This document shows, one piece after another, positions 13,778 to 22,838 of a stretch of DNA of 52,954 bases (position 1 is its first letter; every line of letters begins with the position of its first letter). The stretch covers positions 1-52,954 of the forward strand of contig URYW01000004.1 in the NCBI GenBank assembly GCA_900552145.1, given 5' to 3'. Origin of the DNA: an uncultured Collinsella sp. (lineage in GTDB: Bacteria; Actinomycetota; Coriobacteriia; Coriobacteriales; Coriobacteriaceae). The notes under the pieces were generated by a model. That model was not told where the DNA came from, ran no database searches, and saw only the letters and a program-made list of their open reading frames with translations. Both the position numbers and the translations under genes were made by a program.

Positions 13778-16700
13778 ATGTCCAACGCACCCACGCACTC
13801 TGTCCACAGCGCAATCGCAACAGGTCCGCTGCTCCTGCTCCTCTTCCTGCTTTTCGGCTGCCTGGCACCGGGAGCCGCATTTGCCGTCGATGGCTACGAC
13901 CAGCTCGGCTTCCGCACTATTAGCGATGATTGTGGGCCCTTCCTCATCGGCAAGTATGAAGCTCAAGACGCCTCGATTGCCTACTGCATGAACCAGGAGC
14001 GCCCCGGCCCCACCAAGCCGGGCGGCCCATGGCTCAACTTTGATCAAGGCTGGGTGTGGCTCGACGACGAGTTCGCGGCAATCGTTTGTCACGGATATCC
14101 TACCGCCACGTCGTTTGGCGGTTACCATCTTTCACCTGATCGTGCCCGCGCCGCAACCCAGCTTGCCGTATGGATGCTCAACGGCACTACCCATGTCGAC
14201 GGTACCTACTCTTACACGACCGCTCAGGGCAAAACCAAGAGTGGGCACTTTACCGCCGACAATGAAGTCGTGGCGGCGGCGCGGTGGCTCCACGACAGCG
14301 CAAATTCAGGAAGCTTCATAGCCGCTCCGCACCGCGCGCGGCGCTATCTAGGAGCCGTATCGGGCGGCAGCAAACGTCAGGACATGCTCTATGTACTGCC
14401 GGCGGTCTCTGTTTCCTTCCAAAAGCAGTCTGCAAACGCTGCCATTACCAGCGGAAACAATACTTATCAGTTTGCCGGGGCAACATTCGATGTTTTTGAG
14501 AGCGCCAGCGACGCACGTGTTGGCACCATCCAGATGGACAGCAACGGTCGGGCGCAAGCAACACTTCTGCCCAACACAGCATACTACCTAGTTGAAACGA
14601 AGGCGCCGGCCGGCTATGTCCCCCGCCACGATCGCATCGCCTTTACCACGGGGAATGACGGCGGGCGGGTCGCCATTGATGAACAGCCCGGCACCATCAA
14701 CCTGCGTATCGTAAAACTCGATACCGCGACGAATGCCGGCCCCCAGGTAGGTTCTTCACTCGCAGGAGCAGAGTTCACGTGTGTGTCGCAATCAACCCCT
14801 GGATGGGCGCAAATCCTCACGACCGACGAAAGCGGTCAGGCCACCCTCGCCGATGTCCCCTTAGGAACCTTTACCATCTACGAATCAAAAGCCCCCGAGG
14901 GCTACCTGCCATCCAACGACAGCTGGACCTATACCGTTGGAGCCGACCAGCTCGGCGATTCAGGCGTGGTCGAGATCGAATCTCGCATTTCCGATATCCC
15001 CATTGCGTTTGACCTTGAGATTTCCAAATTCAAGGATTACGGCAATAGCGACCAATCCGGCCTGGAGCAGCCGGCGGAAGGTGTTGTCTTTGAGGTTGTC
15101 AGCAACAGCTCTCAGCAGGTTGTTGGCACACTGACCACAAACATCTATGGCTTTGCCTCCACCAAAGATCAGCCCGAAGCATGGTTCGGCACAGGCAAGC
15201 GACCCGCCGGTGTCCACGGAGCCGTCCCATACGACCGTGCCGGCTACACGATTCGCGAGGTTCCGGAAACCGTCCCCGAGGGTTTTAAACGTGCAGGGGA
15301 ATGGACCGTCGGGCCCAATCAGATTTCCAACGGCGCCGAGCTTCAATATATCGTGGACAACCACGCTCTGTCGACGCATCTCCAGATTGTAAAACGCGAT
15401 GCCCAAACAGGCGCTTCTGTTCCACTAGCCGGATTCACCTTCCAACTCCTCGACAGCAATCATGAACCTGTCTCACAAACTTGCTGGTATCCAGCACACA
15501 ACGTAATGGACACCTTTACGACTGACGCGACCGGAACCGTCACACTGCCCGAATCGCTCGTGCCGGGCACCTATTATGTACGCGAAACCTCGGCCAAAGA
15601 GCCCTATCTTGTCGGCGAAGAGATCGAGGTAAACATACCCGCCGACATGAACCTAACGCCCGTTGCAATCGCCTCGTATTATGACCACGCCGCAACCGGA
15701 ATCATCAGGATCGTTAAAACCGATGCCGTAGACGGCAGCAGCCTCGCGGGCGCCATCTTTGAGATCCGTGCCTCGGGTGATATCGTGCGCCCCGACGGTA
15801 GCATTGCCGCGCTCGACGGTGAGACTGTCGCGACCGTCACGACGGATGAAACTGGAGAAGCACGCGCGGACGACCTCCCGCTGGGATCTGGCACCGCACG
15901 CTACGAGGTCGTCGAGACTCAAGCGCCGGCAGGCTTCTTACTCGATCGGACATCCCATATTGTCGACCTCACTTATGCCGACCAGAAAACACCCGTTGTA
16001 GAAGCACGGCTTAACGTATCCGACGATTACACCAAAGTTGATATCTCCAAGGTCGATGCAAGCGGTGAGCAGGAAGTGGAAGGCGCACAGCTCACCTTAT
16101 ATGGTCCCGATAAAACCGAAATAGACTCCTGGACCTCATCCGACAAGCCGCACCGCATCGAACATCTTGCACCCGGCACCTACTCGTTGCGCGAAATGAT
16201 GTCTCCGCGGACTTATGACCTTGCCGAGGAGATAACGTTTGAAATAAAGGATACGGGAGAAGTCCAATCCATCGCGATGAAGGATGCGCCCATCGAGATC
16301 AAGGGGCAGGTCGACAAGCGTCAGGAACTTGTCCAACCTATCGGGAAGGGTCTGCTGGCCAACGGCGATGGTAAAAATCGCGCCGCGACGCAAGCCAATA
16401 CGAATGGACTTTTCTCCTATACCATTGACGCTCGAAACGATTCAGCTACCTGGGTTGATGAGTTCACAATTACCGATGATCTTGAGTGTGTCGAGGACGA
16501 TACAGCGAGATTCGTCTCAATCGAAACCCCCGTCGCCATCGGCGACCTCAACGGTCTGTGCAACGTGTGGTATCGCACGACGCCGTTGGACTCGACAGAC
16601 GTCGATGAGCCGGCAAACGCGACACTTGACGATGGGCACGACAATCCTTGGCTTGAGTCCGACGAAGTAAAAGAGAGTCTTGGTGAGGACTGTCGCCTCG

Positions 16701-17209
16701 TCGATTACGACGGCTGGCACCTCTGGAAGGCGGATGTCTCGACCACGGAATCCACCACACTCGAGGCGAAAGAGCTCGACCTTGCATCCAATACCGTCGT
16801 AACGGGCATTCGAATTGAATACGGTGCGGTAGCCGCCGACTTTACGACTCGAAGCGATGCGGATTCTTGGACCCGCGATGATCTCAAAGATGAGCACGAC
16901 GACCTTGACGATGTCAAAGCAATCCTTGGCACAGATGCTCGGGGCGCAGTCGTGCACATGCAGGCAACGTCGGCTTATACGCCTCAAACCGCACTCACCA
17001 ACAGCGCGCGCGTCGATCTTTGCCGCAACGGCGGCGGCGATAAACTTGAGTCACATGACGAGGACTGTGTCATTCAACGCTGTACCCTACCGCAAGACCT
17101 ACCGGCAACAGGATCAGTTCCCATCGCCGCTTGCATCACCGCGCTCCTGACCTCAGGTGCCGCAGCCCTATGGTTCGCTCGCCTTAGGTCGATCCCAAAG
17201 AAGCGCTAG
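13778..17209 (+). CDS. Large LPXTG surface adhesin with thioester-type domain and SpaA-like repeats
   Basis: 1143 aa. The signal peptide is about residues 1-37 (hydrophobic LLLLLFLLFGCLAPG, cleaved near AFA). Residues 40-200 look like a thioester domain: Cys70 in AYCMN and Gln128 in ATQLAVWML fit the Cys-Gln cross-link motif (YC… and TQxAIW). About six SpaA/Cna-B-like domains follow, at roughly 205-290, 305-400, 405-530, 535-630, 640-745 and 750-850. Several have the LAGA-F-start and ETKAPAGY end. After a folded C-terminal region comes the sortase motif LPATG (1108-1112), a membrane helix and a basic tail RLRSIPKKR. Start: AAGGAG 7 bases before ATG. Predicted role is covalent attachment to host or matrix targets (inference). 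Confidence 0.88.
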   Translation: MSNAPTHSVHSAIATGPLLLLLFLLFGCLAPGAAFAVDGYDQLGFRTISDDCGPFLIGKYEAQDASIAYCMNQERPGPTKPGGPWLNFDQGWVWLDDEFAAIVCHGYPTATSFGGYHLSPDRARAATQLAVWMLNGTTHVDGTYSYTTAQGKTKSGHFTADNEVVAAARWLHDSANSGSFIAAPHRARRYLGAVSGGSKRQDMLYVLPAVSVSFQKQSANAAITSGNNTYQFAGATFDVFESASDARVGTIQMDSNGRAQATLLPNTAYYLVETKAPAGYVPRHDRIAFTTGNDGGRVAIDEQPGTINLRIVKLDTATNAGPQVGSSLAGAEFTCVSQSTPGWAQILTTDESGQATLADVPLGTFTIYESKAPEGYLPSNDSWTYTVGADQLGDSGVVEIESRISDIPIAFDLEISKFKDYGNSDQSGLEQPAEGVVFEVVSNSSQQVVGTLTTNIYGFASTKDQPEAWFGTGKRPAGVHGAVPYDRAGYTIREVPETVPEGFKRAGEWTVGPNQISNGAELQYIVDNHALSTHLQIVKRDAQTGASVPLAGFTFQLLDSNHEPVSQTCWYPAHNVMDTFTTDATGTVTLPESLVPGTYYVRETSAKEPYLVGEEIEVNIPADMNLTPVAIASYYDHAATGIIRIVKTDAVDGSSLAGAIFEIRASGDIVRPDGSIAALDGETVATVTTDETGEARADDLPLGSGTARYEVVETQAPAGFLLDRTSHIVDLTYADQKTPVVEARLNVSDDYTKVDISKVDASGEQEVEGAQLTLYGPDKTEIDSWTSSDKPHRIEHLAPGTYSLREMMSPRTYDLAEEITFEIKDTGEVQSIAMKDAPIEIKGQVDKRQELVQPIGKGLLANGDGKNRAATQANTNGLFSYTIDARNDSATWVDEFTITDDLECVEDDTARFVSIETPVAIGDLNGLCNVWYRTTPLDSTDVDEPANATLDDGHDNPWLESDEVKESLGEDCRLVDYDGWHLWKADVSTTESTTLEAKELDLASNTVVTGIRIEYGAVAADFTTRSDADSWTRDDLKDEHDDLDDVKAILGTDARGAVVHMQATSAYTPQTALTNSARVDLCRNGGGDKLESHDEDCVIQRCTLPQDLPATGSVPIAACITALLTSGAAALWFARLRSIPKKR

Positions 17210-17216
17210 CGCGATG

Positions 17217-17254
17217 AAAAAGCGGGCGGGCCAGTCCCCTGGCTCGCCCGCTTT
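17217..17254. terminator. Bidirectional terminator between convergent genes
   Basis: AAAGCGGGCGGGCCAG / CTGGCTCGCCCGCTTT hairpin (17218-17233 / 17238-17253; one G-T) with a TCCC loop. A-run on one side and T's on the other. It ends both the adhesin gene (plus) and the small gene at 17276 (minus). Confidence 0.8.
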
Positions 17255-17275
17255 CAATCATGTAAATCTCCGTAT

Positions 17276-17494
17276 CTACTCTGAAGACGAAGATCCGCCA
17301 TCAACGATTGCTTGCTCGGACTCAGGAATCCCATCGGCACCCGTGCTCTGTTCTTGCTCCACCTCTTCGCTGATTGCGGAGGCGGGGGTCGAGCCCTTCG
17401 CACCCACGATGTAGGCAGCCCCAAATCCTAACGCAATGGCAATCAAGGTCAAAATCACGTAGACAGGCCAATGGCGCTTAATATACGAAAACAC
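17276..17494 (-). CDS. Small single-pass membrane protein
   Basis: 72 aa. A short basic N-tail (FSYIKRHW) is followed by one membrane helix (PVYVILTLIAIALGFGAAYIVG). The remaining 38 residues are acidic and Ser-rich and should face outside. No family recognised. It starts 22 bases after the stop of the large M28-like gene, so the two are probably co-transcribed. Confidence 0.6.
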   Translation of the reverse strand: MFSYIKRHWPVYVILTLIAIALGFGAAYIVGAKGSTPASAISEEVEQEQSTGADGIPESEQAIVDGGSSSSE

Positions 17495-17515
17495 GTTGAC
17501 TCCTTAGAGCTCCGT

Positions 17516-20500
17516 CTACGAACGGCGGATAACCTCGGTCACGACCTCGGATACCGTGGCAATGTTCGTCGGGTTGACATTGTGGGGCAGGTCGTCCTCG
17601 GTACGAGCGCAAGCCAGACGCGTGCCGTCTACGCCAGCGATGGTGAGGGCTCGGCGGCTCGCCTCGAGTGCGGCATAGGCATCGGTCTTGGCATAGGGCA
17701 TCTCGAGCGCGCCACAATCGACATGGAACGACTTGCACACCTTGCTGACCAAGTTCATGATGCGGCGATCGCCCTTAAGCAGCTGCTGTTCGCCCTCAAC
17801 CGTCACCACCGAAAGCCTACCGGCGCCGACGGATTCAAGATTGATGAAGAATACGCCGCGGAGCTTATCGCGATGCGAAGCCAAGAAGGCCTTCATGCCG
17901 GCGCCATCACAATCCGAGGCGCCCGTTGCCACAAACCAGATATCGTGACCGAGCAGCTCATCATTGCCCATAGAGGCGACAGCCGAGAGCATATCTTCGG
18001 AAGAAGCGCCATCGGAAGACGTAGCGCCACCCTTCCAGCCATCGTTATCGTCCTCGAAGTTATCCCACGAACCGATACCGCGACCGGACTTCTTGGCATC
18101 GTAATCGTCTTCGACGCCCAGCCAGTCATTCATGCTGTCCTGCTCGTTTTTCTTTTTACGACCGAACAGGCCGCCCAGGCCGCGCTTACGAGACTTGGGT
18201 GCCGCCGGGGCGGGAGCCGAAATGGTCTCGATCGGCTGAGCGCCCGACGCAACGGGCATAGGAGGCGCAACGGGTGCCGATGTGGGTTCGGGACCCTGGG
18301 CAGTAGCAAAGGGGTCGTTGACCTGGGCAGAGGGATCGGGAAGGTCGAACAGAGACGTGCGAGACGCAACGTTTGCCTGCTTCATCGACGGCAGCGACGG
18401 ATCGGGAACCGAAGCCAGCGGAGACGAGGAAGGTGCAGGCGACGGAGCCGACGCCGGATCGGGAACATTTATCTGCGGACGCGGCGATGCCTGGGAGGAA
18501 ATCTGGGCCATAAGGGAATCGACCGTTTCGTCCTGGGTGGGAGCGACATTGGCAACCGTGCCACCGGAACCACTCGGGGTCGGCATGGTGAAAATCTGCG
18601 TGGAGTAAGGCCTCGACTCATCCGTCTCGGGAGCCTCGGTCACCGCAGGCACTTCCTCCTGCTCGACCTCGGTCGAATCGCCTTGATCGGCTGACGCGTA
18701 TTGCTCTTCGTCAGAGTTGGCCTCGACGGACTCGCCCTCGGCAGCATCTTGGATTCCGGCAGCATCAATGGGCTCGCCATCGTCTGCCGCGTCGTCCTGT
18801 TCATCGGAAGCAGGAATGGGCTCGGCAATCGCGGTGCCCTGCTTTTCAAACGTTATCGTGGAATCGAACTGCGCGGCATCAAACGACATGGTGCTATCGA
18901 CGTGCTGCTGGGCCTCGAAAGACGTTGTCGCCTCAACAACATCCGCGGACGTCGGTTGCTGGGACTCAAAGGACGTTGTAGCTTCGGCAGCGTCGACGGG
19001 CACGGACTGCATAGCCTCGTTCTGCTCGAACTCTTGCGCCGCGAGCTCACGTGCCGCCTCAGCTGCCTGCTGCTGAGCGATAGCCTCCTGCTCGGCAGCC
19101 TCGCGTGCGGCAGCGCGCTTCTCCTCGAAATCGTCGACAAATTTCTTGCCCTTTGCAAGCGCACCCTTAAAGAAGCTGGAAGCGCTGGCGCCAATCGAAG
19201 AGAATGCGGATGCAATATCGGCATGGGGCGTTGCCGCGGGAATCTCGGCCGAGAAATCAGTATCGCTCTCGTAAGACACGCGCCTCGGCTGTTCAACGTA
19301 ATCGTCGTCAGACTCGTCCGCAACGTCTTGCGCCGGTGCGGCGGGAGCCAAAATGTCCAGTCCTGCCGCAGGATCGATCGCGGACACCGCCTCGGGCTCG
19401 GCAACGGCAGCGGTAACCGCGGCAGACTCATTATCCACGGCGGCAACGGGCGCGGGCGCAGTCACGACGGGGGCAGGCTCGGGCTCAAACGTCGGCTCCT
19501 CGCCCTCCTCGTAATCGAGCGTGCAGGACTCGGGAAGCATTCCGAGCGCACGGATGGCATCCGAACCAAAGCGGATGTTGCCGGCGGCGTTGCGATAGAG
19601 CTTGGGCTCGGGCTCGACCGCGGCAGGTTCCTCCGCCGACTCGGCAGCGGGAACCTCGTCATTGAACTCTTCGGCCTGGACAGCCTGATTCTGATCCTCG
19701 GGCACGATAGCGCCGATCAGCGTCTCGTCGGCAGATGCACCCTCAAAGCCCTCGATCTGCTCGTCGAAAGCCTCACCCTGTTCGGGCTCGGTCTGAGTGT
19801 CGGGAGCAATCGGCTGACCGAACTCGTCCTCGGCGTAGGTAGGCTCTTCGTACTCGATGGTGTTGCCGTAGTCGTTTTGCTGCTGGGCCGCGGCATACTC
19901 CGCCGCTGCACGCGCCATTTCCTCGGCACGACGCTTTTGCTCCCCAAAATAAGTATCGAACGGAACATCGTCGGGAAACTCGTTTTCGCCCTGGAAGGGA
20001 GCAACGTTGTCCATAACGCCGAGCATAGCGGCGACAGAAGACTTGTTGCACACCGCGCCGGACGTATAGGGAAGAATGTGGCGGTTAGAGATGATGTTTG
20101 CCGCGTTGGCAAGCGCAACGAGGGAAGCGAGGATCGCGACAATCCACAGCAGAACCTTGAGCGCGCCGGGGAGCGGCAGGATGCGCAGGATGGCAACGGC
20201 AGCGGGGGCAACCGTGGCAACGGGCAACAGCTTGGCGATGAGCGCACGATACGAAGCATAGGGCTCGCGGGCGAGCAGCTCAGCACGGGGAGAGTCGTAG
20301 TGTGCGACAACGACCACCGGGCGGTTGCGCGGAGACGCGAGCGGGCCCGAGGCCTTGTGGTAGGCGATGACATTTTGGCTCACGCCCGTCTTGCCCAGAC
20401 GCGAAACCACGGGGTGGCCCGTGCGCTCGAGCACGTAAAGAACGGCACCGACAATGGCCAGCAAGGTGCCGACCAAGCCGATACCGCCGCCGATACCCAT

Positions 20501-20713
20501 CAGCAGGGCGCCGGCAAACGCAAGAATACCGGTAACGGCAAACGCCAATCTACTGGGCGCCGGGGCATTGAACTCCTGAACCTCGGGATCAAAGCCGTGG
20601 TTGCGGAAGATCTGAGCGATATCCTCGGCAGCCAAGCGCTCTTCTTCGCTGCATGCCGGCGTAATGCCGGTGTTCTGCAGCAGGTGGTTAATATAGTTCT
20701 GGGTGTTCGCCAT
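17516..20713 (-). CDS. M28-peptidase-like membrane protein split by a long acidic disordered insert
   Basis: 1065 aa from ATG 20713 (GGAG 6 bases upstream); an in-frame extension to 20863 lacks a ribosome site. Residues 1-50 and 110-145 look like the start of an M28 peptidase fold, with VVVVAHYDS (His138, Asp140). Hydrophobic pairs at about 55-95 and 160-205 give roughly four membrane helices. Residues about 245-910 are disordered, rich in Glu/Asp/Ala/Pro/Gln. The peptidase-like fold resumes at 915 (HDIWFVATGASDCDGAGMKAFL) and runs to the end. Expected M28 metal ligands are altered: Cys222 replaces the Asp of the DN motif (GAVCNKSSVAAML), the EE pair reads SD, and INLES replaces inlD. Likely a pseudo-enzyme or scaffold (inference). 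It is divergent from the WYL regulators. Confidence 0.7.
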   Translation of the reverse strand: MANTQNYINHLLQNTGITPACSEEERLAAEDIAQIFRNHGFDPEVQEFNAPAPSRLAFAVTGILAFAGALLMGIGGGIGLVGTLLAIVGAVLYVLERTGHPVVSRLGKTGVSQNVIAYHKASGPLASPRNRPVVVVAHYDSPRAELLAREPYASYRALIAKLLPVATVAPAAVAILRILPLPGALKVLLWIVAILASLVALANAANIISNRHILPYTSGAVCNKSSVAAMLGVMDNVAPFQGENEFPDDVPFDTYFGEQKRRAEEMARAAAEYAAAQQQNDYGNTIEYEEPTYAEDEFGQPIAPDTQTEPEQGEAFDEQIEGFEGASADETLIGAIVPEDQNQAVQAEEFNDEVPAAESAEEPAAVEPEPKLYRNAAGNIRFGSDAIRALGMLPESCTLDYEEGEEPTFEPEPAPVVTAPAPVAAVDNESAAVTAAVAEPEAVSAIDPAAGLDILAPAAPAQDVADESDDDYVEQPRRVSYESDTDFSAEIPAATPHADIASAFSSIGASASSFFKGALAKGKKFVDDFEEKRAAAREAAEQEAIAQQQAAEAARELAAQEFEQNEAMQSVPVDAAEATTSFESQQPTSADVVEATTSFEAQQHVDSTMSFDAAQFDSTITFEKQGTAIAEPIPASDEQDDAADDGEPIDAAGIQDAAEGESVEANSDEEQYASADQGDSTEVEQEEVPAVTEAPETDESRPYSTQIFTMPTPSGSGGTVANVAPTQDETVDSLMAQISSQASPRPQINVPDPASAPSPAPSSSPLASVPDPSLPSMKQANVASRTSLFDLPDPSAQVNDPFATAQGPEPTSAPVAPPMPVASGAQPIETISAPAPAAPKSRKRGLGGLFGRKKKNEQDSMNDWLGVEDDYDAKKSGRGIGSWDNFEDDNDGWKGGATSSDGASSEDMLSAVASMGNDELLGHDIWFVATGASDCDGAGMKAFLASHRDKLRGVFFINLESVGAGRLSVVTVEGEQQLLKGDRRIMNLVSKVCKSFHVDCGALEMPYAKTDAYAALEASRRALTIAGVDGTRLACARTEDDLPHNVNPTNIATVSEVVTEVIRRS

Positions 20714-20911
20714 GTGCGCTCCACATCCATAATCCGACAAATAGGCCCAATGCATGCACATTAGAACCGTATATAGTCGAAAGTATACCCCGAGCGAGCG
20801 CAAACGACCGAATTCGGGCCATCTTAACGCCCCGAGCGGACAAGGATATAGCCTAATCTCCATATCGGACTAAAATCATGGCAGCAAACCACCTTCTCAT
20901 GCGAGGACCCT

Positions 20912-21934
20912 ATGACGGCAAGCGACACGACCGAGACAATTAAAAAGGGGAATTCGGAGCCCAGTTTCGATAAAACGGCTCAGCGCATCCTCAATCTTTT
21001 CTTTGTGCTCAATAGCTCCCCCGAACCGCTGACGACCGAGCAGATCGTCTTGGATTCTGACCTGGGATATGGCTCGGGCAATATCGACTCGGATAAGCGC
21101 AAGTTTCGACGCGATCGTGACAAACTGCTCGAACGCGGCATCTTAATCAAGGAGGTTCGCCCCACCGGCGCGCAGGAGACCGAGGAAAGCTCGTGGACAA
21201 TCGACCGCGAGCACACGTTTGCTGCAGGCGGCCTCATCACCGCAGACGACGCCGATATCCTGCTCAACGCCATCGGCCAGACGCTAGCGGCCGGCTCATC
21301 CACTTTTGCCGCACCGCTTGCCGATATTCGCTCCAAGATTGCCTATCTCACCGGCAGGACGACGGTAGACGAGGCGCCGATCAGCCGCTCTCCCACCGTC
21401 GATGCGGTTTGGAGCGCCTTTGCCGAGCGTTGTGCGCTGCGATTTTTATATCAGAACGGACGCGGCGAGCAGAAAGAGCGTACCGTCCGCGTCTACGGCA
21501 TGTTCGAGCGCGAGGGCGTGGCGTATTTCTGCGGCCTCGACAATGCCACCGACGACATCAGGACATTCCGCTGTGACCGTATCGTTCGCGCTTGGCGTCC
21601 TTCGAAGGCCTACGCCATCCCTGCGGACTTCAATCTCAACGACTATCTGTTCTTTGAATTCGATTTTGCCGACCGGCCGCCCGTTGCAGCCACGTTCTCG
21701 TTCGCCCCTCAGACACAGATCGATATGATCAACGGCCTCACGCGCGGGCGAGGTGAGCTCGCACACACCGATGTGGGATGGGCCTGGACCGTTGACGTGC
21801 GCGATCTTGAAGCCGCCGCCTCATTTTGCATGGCCCACGCCATGGACGGCATGAGGCCCATGGCCCCCAAATCGCTCAAGCAGGCGTGGAACCACCTCAT
21901 CGAAAGGACGGTGCACGAGTATGCCCGTGCGTAA
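20912..21934 (+). CDS. WYL-domain transcriptional regulator, first of a pair (PafB-like)
   Basis: 340 aa. The N-terminal winged helix (about 20-95: RILNLFFVLNSSPEPLTTEQIV…DKRKFRRDRDKLLERGI) is followed by a WYL region around residues 155-235 (ALRFLYQNGRGEQKERTVRVYGMFEREGVAYFCGLDNATDDIRTFRCDRI), which binds nucleic-acid or nucleotide ligands in the family. Actinobacterial PafB/PafC pairs regulate the DNA-damage response; the tandem arrangement here fits that model, but targets are unknown. The coding end overlaps the next gene by 14 bases. Confidence 0.82.
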   Translation: MTASDTTETIKKGNSEPSFDKTAQRILNLFFVLNSSPEPLTTEQIVLDSDLGYGSGNIDSDKRKFRRDRDKLLERGILIKEVRPTGAQETEESSWTIDREHTFAAGGLITADDADILLNAIGQTLAAGSSTFAAPLADIRSKIAYLTGRTTVDEAPISRSPTVDAVWSAFAERCALRFLYQNGRGEQKERTVRVYGMFEREGVAYFCGLDNATDDIRTFRCDRIVRAWRPSKAYAIPADFNLNDYLFFEFDFADRPPVAATFSFAPQTQIDMINGLTRGRGELAHTDVGWAWTVDVRDLEAAASFCMAHAMDGMRPMAPKSLKQAWNHLIERTVHEYARA

Positions 21935-22838
21935 ACTCACCAGCGAGCAGAGACTCTCGCGCGCCATCGACATCATGGAAGCCCTCTACGCCGCCGGCGA
22001 GAGCGGCATGACACGAACCGAGATTTGCAGTCGCTTTGACATCACGGGGGTATCGCTCGACGAGATTCTCGAGATCGTCTCGACGCTCGCGGACCGAGAA
22101 TCGGGCGCGCGCATCATCTGCGAATGCCGCGGCGAGCGTGTGGTCCTCACCGGTGACGCCGGGCGTGTGCTACCGTTGCGCCTGAGTGCCGCCGAGGGCG
22201 CTGTGCTCAACCATGAACTTGAATCGTTGGGGATCGAGCCGCAGACGGCAGCTCGGATTCGACATGCCCTTCTACCCGAAGAGCTTGGCTATAACCAGCG
22301 CGTCTTTGACACCGTCAACCACGGATCGCACTGGCAGCAGCTGAGCTGCGCCATTCAGGACGGCGTTCGCTGCCGCATCTCGTATCGCTCGATGGACGAT
22401 GCACGGCCACGCGAGCGTCTGGTCGACCCCTTGCGCATTACGGCAAACGGCGACCAAACATACCTGATTGCCTGGGACATCGCAGTCGATGAGCAGCGCA
22501 CCTATCGCATGGATAAAATCGAGGGACTCGCCTTGACGGAAGACTCCGTCGTGCCTCACGCACCGGACGTCGCATCCCTCCACGATTCCCTTGCCCGGAC
22601 GCAGCGTAGTGCAAAGCTCTTGATGCCATTCGATATGGCGGAGCATCTGGACTGGGCCGGCATCACCCTAATCGAGCGCAGCGGAGCAGACATGGCAACG
22701 GTAACCGTGCATTACGGCTCCGAGCGTTGGCTACTGAGCCAGATAATTGCAGCGGGCGGAGCCATCCGCATCTTGGATGACCCCGCCCTGTCAAAGCGTC
22801 TGTGCGATATGGCAAAAACCCTCGTCTGTCCGCTTTAG
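21921..22838 (+). CDS. WYL-domain transcriptional regulator, second of a pair (PafC-like)
   Basis: 305 aa. It has a helix-turn-helix at the N-terminus (SRAIDIMEALYAAGESGMTRTEI), the WYL core around residues 145-195 (GVRCRISYRSMDDARPRERLVDPLRI…YLIAWDIAVDEQRTYRMDKIEG), and a C-terminal WCX-type extension ending RLCDMAKTLV. The start ATG 21921 lies inside the end of the first WYL gene, so the two products are coupled and may form a heterodimer, as PafB/PafC do. Its stop overlaps the stop of the dinG-like gene on the opposite strand by about 3 bases. Transcription of one could interfere with the other. Confidence 0.82.
   Translation: MPVRKLTSEQRLSRAIDIMEALYAAGESGMTRTEICSRFDITGVSLDEILEIVSTLADRESGARIICECRGERVVLTGDAGRVLPLRLSAAEGAVLNHELESLGIEPQTAARIRHALLPEELGYNQRVFDTVNHGSHWQQLSCAIQDGVRCRISYRSMDDARPRERLVDPLRITANGDQTYLIAWDIAVDEQRTYRMDKIEGLALTEDSVVPHAPDVASLHDSLARTQRSAKLLMPFDMAEHLDWAGITLIERSGADMATVTVHYGSERWLLSQIIAAGGAIRILDDPALSKRLCDMAKTLVCPL

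Noticed and set aside
18701..20764. Plus-strand open frame of 687 codons opposite the M28-like gene
   Set aside because: I considered whether the acidic insert might be a shadow instead. The minus frame joins two fold-like ends without a stop and has a good start, so the plus frame was dropped.
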